Shown here: piece by piece, positions 33,329 to 43,370 of the stretch
Layout: every line of letters begins with the position of its first letter
How positions within the stretch are numbered: the first letter of the stretch is position 1
Source: Pollenia angustigena
Taxonomy: Eukaryota > Arthropoda > Insecta > Diptera > Polleniidae
NCBI GenBank assembly: GCA_930367215.1
Contig: OV884056.1
Coordinates: 315,796,709-315,860,708, forward strand
Reading direction: 5' to 3'
Length of the DNA: 64,000 nucleotides
The notes under the pieces: model-generated
Told to the model about the DNA's origin: nothing
What the model saw: only the letters and a program-made list of their open reading frames with translations
The model's database searches: none
Made by a program: the position numbers and the translations under genes

Positions 33329-35176
33329 CTGGGGGGTGAGAAATTCCAAGTCAGGGTGATGGTACTAGGTCAGTATAGTAAAACCCTCAAAGGGTTTGGC
33401 GTTCGTACGTGTCAGTTTTTTTTTATGACATTTTAAATTTTTTCCTTATCTTGATGTTTTTTTGTTTAACATAACTCGAGAACCACTTGTCCGATTTTGC
33501 TAAAACAAACTCAAAAAAAAATTTAGAATTACAATTTCTTTAATGCGTTCATATAACGTTTTTCTTTATAATCAACAGTTTTGCCGGTAAAAATAAATTT
33601 GTGGAGAATTATAATTGATAAGTGCAAAAAAATGTTCAAGCACTGCAATTTTTGTGACTTTTTTTAAGCGATCGGTGAAAATCGTCGGACTTTTGTTTGT
33701 TAATTGAAAGAATAAACCCACATTCAGTGATGCCAACAGTAGGGGATTTCCCCTTTTCTAGGTATTTTTTTCGGATCATTTTTATCTTCAATCGGATCTT
33801 AATAACTTCTTTTTATGGTGTAATCATAATATGATGGAGCTGAATCTTGTGAAATGCAAAAGCATGCGTTTTTATAGAAATAACTGTATTGCTGTTAATT
33901 ATGCTTTTGGTGGTCATCGACTGGAGTTGGTTGATTCGTTTCTGGATCCTAAATTAAACTTTGTTTCTCATATTACATTAACTGTTAATAAAGCTCGAGG
34001 CGTTCTTGGCTTTATTAAGCCCTGGGTTAAAAATTCACCGATCCATACATAACGAAGCAACTTTACGTATCACTCATTAGACCAATCTTAGAATATGGGT
34101 CAATCATTTGGGATCCATTTTACAACATTCACAATTCTCGTATTGAATCGGTCCAAAAACAATTTTTATTATTCTGTTTACGTGGTCTTCATTGGAGTTA
34201 CTCGACAAACTTTCCTTCCTATGCTAGAAGACTGGCATTAATAAAATTACCATCGCTCAAAAGTCGTCGTACAATGTTAAATGTTTCTTTTATGGTTAAT
34301 CTTATTAATGGTAATGTTTGTTGTGATTTTCTGTAGAGTCTGCTAAATTTAATATACCTTGTCGCAATACGCGTCATTATAATCTGCTTTTTGTTAAATT
34401 TTTTTAGAGAAAATTACTCTATTGCTGATCCTTTTTCGAGGTTATGTAGACAATTTAATTCTATGTCACAATTTGTTGATTTTTCTTATTGTTTTTCTTT
34501 ATTCGTAAACTTTTATGTACTACATATATTCTGTAAATTTGTAGTATATTTTAAAATGCATATTGTTATTCATTAATTTTAAGTCAATATTGTTATTAGT
34601 CAGTAAGGATAATATCCATTGATTAAATAAATAAATAAATAAATATGCCCTAAAATAAAAAATTGTGTCCTCTTTTCCCTACGGTTGAAATTTTCCGAAA
34701 AAAAAAATCCCTAGAAAAGAGGAAATCCCCTACTGTTGGCATCACTGAATGTGGGTGTATTCTTTCAAATAACAAACAAAAGTCCGACGATTTTCACCGA
34801 TCGCTTAAAAAAAGTCACAAAAAATGCAGTGCAGGTTTGTGATAAAATCTGCTGCATACATCCAGGGTTGAACATTTTTTTGCACTTATCAATTATAATT
34901 CTCCACAAATTTATTTTTACCGGCAAAACTGTTGATTATAAAGAAAAACGTTATATGAACGGATTAAAGAAATTGTAATTCTAAATTTTTTTGAGTTTGT
35001 TTTAGCAAAATCGGACAAGTGGTTCTCGAGTTATGTTAAACAAAAAAACATCAAGATAAGGAAAAAATTTAAAATGTCATAAAAAAAAACTGACACATAC
35101 GAACGCCAAACCCTTTGAGGGTTTTACTATACTGACCTAGTACCATCACCCTGACTTGGAATTTCTCACCCCCCAG
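33329..35176. mobile_element. Long-armed foldback element with a nested retrotransposon tail
   Basis: Arms 33329-33773 and 34695-35176 are inverted complements at high identity for about 440 bp. They run from 'tctggggggtgagaaattcc' at the tips to 'ggggatttcc.cttttctagg' inside. The right arm has about 37 extra bases near 34830-34870. Between the arms sits the 3' part of a non-LTR retrotransposon. The arms carry only short ORFs without recognisable domains. No clear target duplication beyond a possible ATTG. Confidence 0.85.
33826..34644 (+). pseudogene. 3' end of a CR1/Jockey-superfamily non-LTR retrotransposon
   Basis: Broken plus-strand frames read LNLVKCKSMRF, ELVDSFLDPKLNFVSHI, GVLGFIKPWVKN, LYVSLIRPILEYGSIIWDPF, IESVQKQFLLFCLRGL and KLPSLKSRRTMLN. 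This is the usual order after the reverse transcriptase palm in CR1-like and Jockey-like elements. It ends in an (aaat)n tail (34623-34644). The catalytic part is missing; stops occur at 34050 and 34335. Confidence 0.75.
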
Positions 35177-35641
35177 ATTGGCTATTATACTGTGTTATTG
35201 TTTTATATGTATGTTTATTTTTGACAGCTCATCTTATAAGACAGTTGTTATAATATTTCTCATAACATTAATATTAATACTAACACTATTTTAGAGTCCA
35301 CACGAGATAATAGTCTCTGCGATTGAATTTGACGCTTGCTGATAGAAACATCTTATATATTATCTCAGGTGGAGACCATGTGTAAGAAGTGGAGACAAAG
35401 GGCAAGTATGTTTTAGCCTCTGAAATTTCTTTTTTGGATTTAATCTATAAATCATAAAAAGTTCAATCTTGTATTTTTTTTTATTTATTATTGATGCAAA
35501 TGACATAGTTTCAAAAGGAGCAAAAAGTAGAATAAATGATACAGAAGGGTACATTAAAAAAGGGTCACAACGGCAACGCTGTTTACCAGAGGGTTTGGTG
35601 AAATTTTACAATTCTTTTTAGTAAAAAATAGTTATCTCCAT
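35177..35641. other. AT-rich non-coding stretch
   Basis: No structure recognised. Confidence 0.4.
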
Positions 35642-35893
35642 ATCGAGCCCTAATAGCAAAAATGATGTAACCAACAACATTTTAGATTTTTGTTTTTTGA
35701 TGAAAAATCAATAATTTTTAATCATTTGCATCATCTATAAAAATCTTATATCTCTGGGAAGTACCGTTACGAAATAAGAGCAAAAGCAATTCCAAACGAA
35801 ACCCTAGACTTGAAGAAAAAATATTTAAAAAAAACCTTCTGCTGTGAAATTTTATTTTTGTTGGTTACATAATTTTTGCTTTAAGGGCTCGAT
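35642..35893. mobile_element. Foldback MITE with 'atcgagccctaatagcaaaa' ends
   Basis: The left arm (35642-35680) and right arm (35855-35893) are inverted: 'cgagccct(a)a.agcaaaaa' then 'tgtaaccaacaa'. About 250 bp, non-coding. Confidence 0.78.
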
Positions 35894-36339
35894 ATTATAA
35901 TGTTCTATTTTTCCATAATGAAAATTTTCGTTTTTTAATTGTTTTTTTTTTTTTTTTTTGATTTTCAAAAATATTTTGTTTTATTACTATTTTAATACTT
36001 TGCTTTGGCGGTGCGCAAAATGACCCCAGGAAATATGGCCCCAAAAGGAAAATGAAAAACGGCCCCAAAATTTTACATGAGACACAACAACACACAATTT
36101 CGGCGCAATTTTTTTGTTTTTTTTTTGGGTTATTTTTCATTTTTTCGTTAGGGTGTTTTTGCATTTTAAGTGGAATGAAAAATGACCCCAATATCAAGGA
36201 ATGAAAAACGGCCATAAATAAAATCACAATTTTTACTTTGGGGCTATTTTTCATCTACTAATAAAAAATGCAAGTTTAAAGAAATGAAAAATCACCCCAA
36301 ACATTTTTACACAAATTTTATAAAATTCTATGTAAAAGT

Positions 36340-36410
36340 TACCAAAGTAGAGAAAATCCTTGCCGGTTATGCAGAGATGCTTTAGTTAGCGAAGCCGGTG
36401 TTTGTTATAC
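36340..36410 (+). repeat. Minisatellite, left part before the LTR insertion
   Basis: One worn unit of the ~82-bp repeat that continues after the LTR at 38311: 'gagaaaatccttgccgg', 'gctttagttagcgaagccgg', 'tgtttgttatac'. Confidence 0.75.
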
Positions 36411-36689
36411 TGTAACGTGACGTTACAAATTAACCCTACATTTAAATTTAATACTAGCATTATAAATTATAAGTAACATCATAAATTATAATAACCTTGA
36501 ATACCCTTATTATTTTACTCACAACTATGAATACCCTTACTATTTACCTACATAACCTTTTTACCGTATAATTCTCATTTAGTTTATTTTATTTTTGAAT
36601 AAATAGACAAGGTTTTGCTCAGAACAAACAGAGTAGATATTGCCATCAACCCCAGTATTTACTCTCGCTAGTTAGTAAGTAGATCGTAG

Positions 36690-37020
36690 TTAGTAGTTAG
36701 TCGAACATCACGGCTCCCGAATTCTCGTGGTGTCCGAAATATTTACGAAGTAGTTAGCCGAACGCCAGGGCTCCCGAATTCTCTTGGTGTCCGAAGTATT
36801 CAGCCGAAGTAGTTAGCCGAACGCCAAGGCTCCCGAATTCTCTTGGTGTCCGAAGTAGTTAGCCGAACGCCAAGGCTCCCGAAATCTCTTGGTGTCCGAA
36901 GTTTTTACGAAGTAGTTAGCCGAACGCCAAGGCTCCCGAAATCTCTTGGTGTCCGAAGTATTTACGAAGTAGTTAGCCGAACGCCAAGGCTCCCGAATTC
37001 GCTTGGTGTCCGAAGTATTC
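36690..37020 (+). repeat. Tandem array inside the LTR, unit about 55-75 bp
   Basis: 'gtagttagccgaacgccaag' followed by 'gctcccgaat' and 'tcttggtgtccgaagta' repeats about six times with variable spacers. The 74-codon ORF at 36843-37064 simply translates this array. Confidence 0.85.
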
Positions 37021-37660
37021 TACACGTATTCACCTACAAACAGTATTTAACCGCACCTGATTAAGTAAACCGTATTTAACCGAACCTGATTAAGTAGCCC
37101 GTATTTAACCGAACCTGATTAAGTAACCCGTATCTAACCGAATCTAATTAAGTAACCCGTAACTTGATTAACCCAAACCGTATTTAGCCGACTGAATACA
37201 AACCAGTAGTCCACGTATTCTTACCAGTAGTGAATACGAACCAGCCGGTAGCCGACTGAATACAAACGGTACTTAACCGCACCTGATTAAGTAAACCGTA
37301 TTTAACCGAACCTGATTAAGTAACCCGTATTTAACCGAACCTAATTAAGTAACCCCTATTTAACCGAACCTGATTAAGTAGCCCGTATTTAACCGAACCT
37401 GATTAAGTAACTTGATTAACCCAAACCGTATTTAGCCGACTGAATACAAACCAGTAGTCCACGTATTCTTACCAGTAGTGAATACGAACCAGCCGGTAGC
37501 CGACTGAATACAAACAGTATTTAACCGAACCTGATTAAGTAACCCGTATTTAACCGAACCTAATTAAGTAACCCGTATTTAACCGAACCTGATTAAGTAG
37601 CCCGTATTTAACCGAACCTGATTAAGTAACTTGAATTTAACCAAACCGTATTTAGCCGAA
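37020..37660 (+). repeat. Higher-order tandem array inside the LTR (29-bp units in ~248-bp blocks)
   Basis: A 29-bp unit ('accgaacctgattaagtaac' + 'ccgtattta') repeats in runs of three to five. A longer block with 'cttgattaacccaaaccgta', 'ccagtagtccacgtattc' and 'gaaccagccggtagccgact' recurs about 248 bp apart (from about 37163 and 37411). Confidence 0.85.
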
Positions 37661-38310
37661 CGCCACGGTTTCCGAATTCTCGTGGTGTCCGAAGTATTTT
37701 TAAGTAATTTCTAGTATTTAATACCTAGTTAGTCACACCATGGCCCGACAACCGTCAGCCACTGACTTATCCGAGGCCATAGTTAGCCGAACACCCGAAG
37801 TTGCGAGATCCTCCTGTGTTCGAAGCGCTCAGCCCAACTAGTCGGAGTAGTTAGTCATGTGTACAGCCAACTACGGGGCGCACCGAATGCTCCGTACTCG
37901 GCATAGTTTCGATCGTAGATTTAGATACTAACAACCTCTAACCGAAACCTGTTTATTATCTTCTATGCCAGATCGAATCCTCAGTAACTTAACGCTGCCC
38001 TACGGAACGCCACCGTACGTGCCTACTGCCAGCAACATCTGGCCGTTTCCTAACGTCATCAGCCGTACTTGCACGGAATCACCCTGCCTCAGCAGCCGTT
38101 CCCGTCTACAGCCACGCCGAATCAGCCGAAGGCCGTCTTAGTTCTAAGTATTTAGCGTAGATTAAGATTTCGTAAATAAAGCTTTGTTAAAATTATTGTA
38201 AGCGAACATACACGAAAACATCCCGTGTTTCATTTCAAAGGAAGCAGACCTTAGAATTGACCCTGGACAGACTGAGTCATACCTCAGCTGGGAAAGTAAA
38301 CTGCGTTACA

Positions 38311-38690
38311 ATACCATAGAGGAACAAATCCTTGAGCCCGGCCAAAGGCCGGCTATTACGAGAAGAGTTCGTTATACCATAGAAAAGAAAATCCTTGCGC
38401 CCGGACGAAGGCCGGCTATGTAGTGAAGCTTTAGTGAGCGAAGCCAGTGTTCGTTATACCAAAGAGAAGAAAATCATTTCACCCGGCCGAAGGCCGGCTA
38501 TACAGGGAAGCTTTAGTTAGCGAAGCCAGTGTTCGTTATAAAATAGAGAAAAAAATCCTTGCGCCCGCCCGAAGGCCGGCTATAACGTAGAGCTTTAGTA
38601 AGCAAAGCCAGTGTTCGTTATACCATAGAGAAAAAAATCCTTGTGCACGGCCGAAAGCCCAACCGTGCTATCAATCGTACGATTTTTAAA
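38311..38690 (+). repeat. Minisatellite, about 82 bp x 4
   Basis: Units of the form 'ataccatagagaaaaaaatc', 'cttgcgcccggccgaaggcc', 'ggctata', 'gctttagttagcgaagccag', 'tgttcgtt'. The GC-rich palindrome 'ggccgaaggcc' in each unit stands out from the AT-rich setting. Confidence 0.85.
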
Positions 38691-39045
38691 ACCAAAACTG
38701 TATAATTATCCGGATTTTGAAATCGGGATTCTAAATTTGGGATTTTTAGTTTTGGGCATATGAACTCCACCGAAAATGTTTAATGTCACTTTCTTTGTGT
38801 TCTTTTTTGGGGTTAAAATTCATTATAAATTTTGAGGTGATTTTTTATAATGAAGAATAACCCCAAATTTAGGGTGATATTTCATTTTATTTTTAGGGTT
38901 ATTTTTCATTTTTTTGGGGTAATTTTTCATTAAAAAAATGGGGCCATATTGCATTATGAAAAATAGCCCAAAATGTGGGGTCAATTTTCATTTATTTTTT
39001 GGGGCCATATTTCCTGGCCCCATATTTCGCAGCGCCCTTTGCTTT

Positions 39046-39740
39046 TAAAAAAATGCAACTTCTTAATTGTATTAAGTTAATATATTACAATTGAAGTTTC
39101 AAAAATTTTAATATCCACTGCTTAAGCAGAAGAAGTTTATAGTCAAACTATTTATTTGGTAGCTCTCAGTGAACCCACATACGATGACTATAAACCGAAA
39201 AATAATATTTAAAAGAAATTCGTACATTTTTGAAATGCAGCAAAAAGAAAAAAAGTGAAAGACGAACAAGAAATTGAAATCGAAATTGCATAAAAACCAG
39301 GCAGGGAAGAAGCCAACAAGTTGGTTAAAATTAAACAAAAAAAAATTATTGGAATTAAAATAGCAGCACTCTCCCATAAACAAACACACACGCACACAAT
39401 TCAATACAATTTTCCACAATGTAAATCATTATTATGTAATTAATAAATGCAACAAATAATAACCATTTTCTTATACATTTTTGGAGTCGTTTTGAACGCC
39501 TATTTAGCAACGATTTTTAAATGTTTAAAAAATAAACAAAATTATCTTAAATTACGTACAATTTCAGTGAGAAAATGAAATTGATTAGAGTTTCGGCTTA
39601 AAGAAAACACACAACAACAAAAACTGCAGAAAAAAAGAAAAAAAAGAAAAACAATTTTTATGACAGTTAATTCAAGTATTTATTTTGGCTAAAATTCAAG
39701 TTTATTTGTTGGCTCTGGAATTGGATTAAAACAATGTTAA
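39046..39740. other. AT-rich non-coding stretch
   Basis: The minus ORF at 39108-39419 is Phe/Cys-rich low-complexity and not convincing. Short CA run near 39385-39397. Confidence 0.4.
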
Positions 39741-40278
39741 TAGCCTTTTTACACTGATCAACATCTAACATCTACCATCAATTTGCCACCATTTGCGAAG
39801 ATGTTAACATCTTTCCATAAGACATACATAGGGCTTAAAACCAACATCTTTCAACATCTTTAAAAGATTTTCCTATCTCATTTTATTCCATTCTACATCT
39901 TTCGATTATTTTAGTGTCATCACTAGAAAAGTGGCAATAAGTTCTATTATTATTGTGGCATCACAGGCAAAAAGAAGTTTGTTTTGAAAGCAGCGTTACC
40001 ATTTGTCAAGTTTTATCTTTTATTGCAATGTTTTTTTTTTGTTAAGTATTTTTTATATTTTTAAACAAATAGAATTTCAAATACATTTTTAAGTTTTCTT
40101 TTTAAATTTTGGCACTTTTGTGAGAAAAAAACATTTTTAATTTAAAAACATTTTTTTTCAAAAATGGTGACATTTTTGATTGATGGTAGATGTTAGATGT
40201 GAGCAATGTAAACGAGTGTTTCACATTTTCTACATCTTTGATGGTAGATGCTAGATGTTGATCAGTGTAAAAAGCCTA
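39741..40278. mobile_element. Foldback MITE with 'tagcctttttacactgatca' ends (uninterrupted copy)
   Basis: Inverted ends 'tagcctttttacactgatca' + 'acatctaacatctaccatca' are flanked by TAA on both sides. 'acatctttcgattattttag' and 'gaaagcagcgttaccatttg' inside match 58837-59006 and 60248-60300, where the same element is split by hAT-like copy B. Its 'gtcatcac' (39916-39923) is the empty target site. Confidence 0.85.
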
Positions 40279-40564
40279 TAAAAAACAAATTAAACAGGAT
40301 TGTGGTAAAAAAAAACAAGATTTTTTTTTAATTTTCTTACAATTTATTTTTTTTTTTTTTCTTTCCGATATAATTAGTGCAGTCAATGTGAACAAAAATC
40401 ACCGAAATAAACAGTTAAAACGAAATCAGAAACAAAAATTTTATCAAAATTGTGTTACAGGCACTAATTGTAAGAAAAAGTACATGTTGTAAATAAAAAT
40501 ACCAAATTAAACGATGAAACTTTCGTTAAAAAAATTTTGTTTATTAACTTGTAGGAATGTAAAT
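40279..40564. other. AT-rich non-coding stretch
   Basis: Runs of T near 40320-40362; nothing else recognised. Confidence 0.4.
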
Positions 40565-41076
40565 ATGTAGTGTGGTTAAAGCACGACAATTTAATACTCT
40601 ACACCACAGTATATAAAGATCATGGACTAGCCAGAGCAAAGTTAGGTTATGGGGTTAAGACTTATGTTAAAATTATATGTGCCAATGCTTATTTATATAT
40701 CTTCATCTATATGAGATTTGTTTGCCTTTTAGTGATTTTAAGAAGGGGTTTGTATGGGATCTTTAGCTAATTTTGAAACTTCCAGCACAACATTTTGCCA
40801 TGACATTTTAGCTATCGTAAAAATTATTGTTGCCAAATTTGTATGTCAATACTTTCGGGTGTAGTAGTGGTATGGGAACGATGGCCAAATATGGACCGAT
40901 TTTAATAAAAAATTGTTTGGATGATTTAGATTGCAATAAAATAAGTTTGCACCAAATTAAATCTTAATACCAACATAATAAGATGGTTTTTGGGCACAAA
41001 GACTATTTCGAAAAAAAGTTTGTATGGCTAAATTCTCACCATTTTCAATATGACAATTAAAACCAATATGGGCATT

Positions 41077-42573
41077 TCCATGAGAATGTCAACCACGACT
41101 CAAAAAATTAAAACGCTTGAAACTTTTTTTCAAATATGGTAGAAAGGAAAAAAACACCTAAACTTTACTATGCCGAGGTACTTATAGATTATTACAATTT
41201 TTAAAAAGCAAAAAATAATAGTTTAAACTCACTTTTCCATTGATTAATTTTAAGTAACAGCAATTGACAATTTTTAATATTCTGCCGATTAAATACAGCT
41301 ACTGGTAACCCTGGAATTATGCTTTAAAATTAATGTTACCACAACAATGAACAAGATCCATGACGAAAGAACAAATTTATAGTTCGATTAGCGGTATATT
41401 TTTGTGTTTGTTTTGGATGCTATTCTAATGTCACGTACGTGGTAAGAAAACATCATTTTTATTTGCCATTTAAAATTGGTCAGTCTTAGGTATTTCAAAA
41501 TTAAAGTTCAAAGCCAGATATTTGCTGCAAAAAGATATTGACTGGAATTTTTTTTTAAATTGGTATAATAAAAATTTTATAAGCTTTTAAAACTCGTCAC
41601 GTACGATATTGTAAGTACTTAAATGCAACTAAATGCATCATCTTATTATGTTAGTATTTAGTTTAAATTTGGTCAAACTTTATTTTATTACAATGAAAAT
41701 CATCTTCCAAAATTTTTTTGGAATCGGTCCATATTTGACCATGGCTCCCATACAAGTGCTACTCCCGAAAATAGCTTTTAGTGCCATAACTTCTTTATAA
41801 ATGTTGGTATTAACATACAAATTTCCGACAATGACTTTTACGATAGGTACTATCTCATGACAAAATGTTGTGCGAGTAGGTCCAAAATTAACCATAGGTC
41901 CCATATAAAGCCCCTTTCTTAAATCGGCTAGGGGCAAACAAATCTCATATTGATAGAGATAACTAAATAATATTCGGCATAAATAACTTTTATATAATTC
42001 TTAACCTCATAGCATAATTCTGTTTAAAATTATTTTTAATATTATAGTGTAGGGTATCATATCGTCGGGCTTGACCGACTATGCTTTCGTACTTGTTTGT
42101 TTTAAGATTTTATATAGATATGTTTACAAAAAATATATTTCATGCCATGTTAATACTATAAGAGAAAAATCTGTCACGTACGGTATGTCACGAACGATAT
42201 TACATTTTGTTCATTATAAAACCATCCAAAAAAAAATTTTTTTTCCAATTACGGATTATAAAGGAAAAATATGTGGTTTAATGATAAAAATTAAAAAAAG
42301 AAGAAAAACCTCCCACAATTCGCAGATTTTCGTATTTTTTACATTCACCACAAACTCACTTCCGTTTTATGTCACGTACGATATGCACTAATTTTGCTCG
42401 ATATTTTGGACAACAAGGTTCCGAAATTAATAATTTTTTTTCATATATAGTACCCACTAATTAAAAAATAATGGTAAAAAAATTGTTCCAGTTAAAACAA
42501 TTTTTGCAAAATTTCTATCTCTCTGAAGGCGTACAAATGTCACGTACGATGACATGGAAATGCCCATATACCA
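41077..42573. mobile_element. Inserted element with 'tgggcatttccatg' ends and TA target
   Basis: Tips 'tgggcatttccatg' and its inverse complement are flanked by TA, and removal restores the host repeat. Five near-identical copies of 'gtcacgtacg' occur inside (about 41432, 41596, 42173, 42369, 42538), plus a variant 'gtcacgaacgata' next to one. A partial tataccct-family copy on the plus strand (about 41640-42100) lies within. No transposase recognised. Confidence 0.7.
41640..42100 (+). repeat. tataccct-family 3' part, plus strand
   Basis: Homologous in inverted orientation to 40600-40990 ('ggtccatatttgaccatgg', 'cataacttctttataaatg'). Ends 'gtgtagggtatcatatcgtc', 'gggcttgaccgactatg', 'acttgttt'. 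With 40600-40990 it forms an inverted repeat of about 380-bp arms. Confidence 0.75.
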
Positions 42574-42858
42574 AGTTTCATCAAAATATCTGCAAAATTG
42601 TGTGTGACCTGTACTTTGCGCACAAGGTTACATGGACAGACTACCAGCAAGTTAGCCGGACGTACATCGTTAGATCGACTCGGAAAGTGATTCGGAGTCG
42701 ATCGGTATACTCACACATCAGCATAAACGCATAATACCCCAGAGGGAAAAAGAAGTAGTGCGAATGCCTTTTAGAAGACCTCTGTACTCCTTCTTTTGGA
42801 TATACTAGGCCTGCTGGTCCCATTCCATATTTTTTACACACGTTGTCATTGCGGAGCA

Positions 42859-43103
42859 GGGGTCTGATTACTGCATTCCATATCGTGCAAAATTGATCGA
42901 AATTTTTTATTTTGGTATTATGACTCTCGATATCCAATGAAATGTATCGTAATTTGAGATGATAGCATTCGATATCGAGTAACCAAAGCCATTACAACTC
43001 TCTAGTTTTCATTCGATACGTCAGTGTCTATCGAATGCAGAAAAACACGATAGTTTACTCGATACGATAGCTTACTTGATATCGAATGCGGTAATTAGGC
43101 CTA
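42859..43103. mobile_element. Short MITE with 'attactgcattc' ends
   Basis: The left end 'ggtctgattactgcattcca' and the inverse complement of the right end 'taggcctaattaccgcattc' match about 75%. The interior is rich in 'tcgatatcga'-type palindromes. Confidence 0.6.
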
Positions 43104-43362
43104 AGGCCTTCCGCTCTCGCTTCTTCAGCAGGTACATAAAAATGGTAACGGGTTTAAAAAAAATAATTTTGCTTGTGCAAAAAAACAATAAAAATGTAGA
43201 ATATGTATCTTATGTTTTTACGAATGAGCCGAGGCCTTCTTTAACAGTTAATAAGAATAGAAATTGAATCAAAAAAATGTTAAGCCGGCATCTAAAAATG
43301 GCCTAAAGAAAGAAGATCTTCCGAGTTTTCCCGGTGGGACCCTCGCCTCTATTCTAGTGTGG
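43104..43362. other. Non-coding, unidentified
   Basis: No recognisable repeat; slightly GC-richer near 43310-43350. Confidence 0.35.
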
Positions 43363-43370
43363 GTATAAGT

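Larger units (their letters stand above)
36411..38310 (+). mobile_element. Solo LTR of an LTR retrotransposon, 1.9 kb
   Basis: Begins TGTAACGTGACG and ends CTGCGTTACA (TG...CA, with TGTAACG/CGTTACA inverted tips). Flanked by a 4-bp target duplication ATAC (36407-36410 and 38311-38314), which restores the minisatellite unit when removed. An AATAAA signal lies near 38175, with a U5-like tail after it. No internal region, tRNA primer site or pol ORF follows, so this is a solo LTR left by recombination. The middle is built of two tandem arrays. Orientation is judged from AATAAA lying near the right end. Confidence 0.82.
36007..39037. mobile_element. 3-kb non-autonomous DNA element with 8-bp target duplication
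   Basis: A perfect 8-bp duplication TTTGCTTT (35999-36006 and 39038-39045). The ends GGCGGTGCGCAAAATGACCC and, inverted, GGGCGCTGCGAAATATGGGG continue as 'CCAGGAAATATGGCCCCAAA' on both sides. Near each end the motif 'aatgaaaaat(g/a)accccaa' recurs many times, alternately inverted, as expected of subterminal binding repeats. Duplication length fits hAT (or P) elements. It has no transposase. The interior is a minisatellite split by a solo LTR. Confidence 0.85.
40565..42745 (-). repeat. tataccct-family repeat on the minus strand, split by an insertion
   Basis: Read on the minus strand: 'gtataccgatcgactccgaa', 'gatctaacgatgtacgtccgg', 'cttgtgcgcaaagtacaggt' (42745-42574). It resumes at 41076 with 'aatggtgagaatt', 'atcttattatgttggtatta', 'atcggtccatatttggcc' and ends 'actgtggtgtagagtattaa' (about 40595). 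The gap is filled by the element at 41077-42573. Confidence 0.75.

Noticed and set aside
36843..37064. 74-codon ORF with three repeats of VVSRTPRLPKSLGVRS
   Set aside because: It is the translation of the tandem array inside the LTR. The periodicity comes from the DNA repeat; no start context or conservation supports a protein.
36690..37660. Regular repeats that could suggest a CRISPR array
   Set aside because: Units are directly adjacent or carry repeated spacers, and the setting is a eukaryotic LTR. There are no unique spacers or cas genes.
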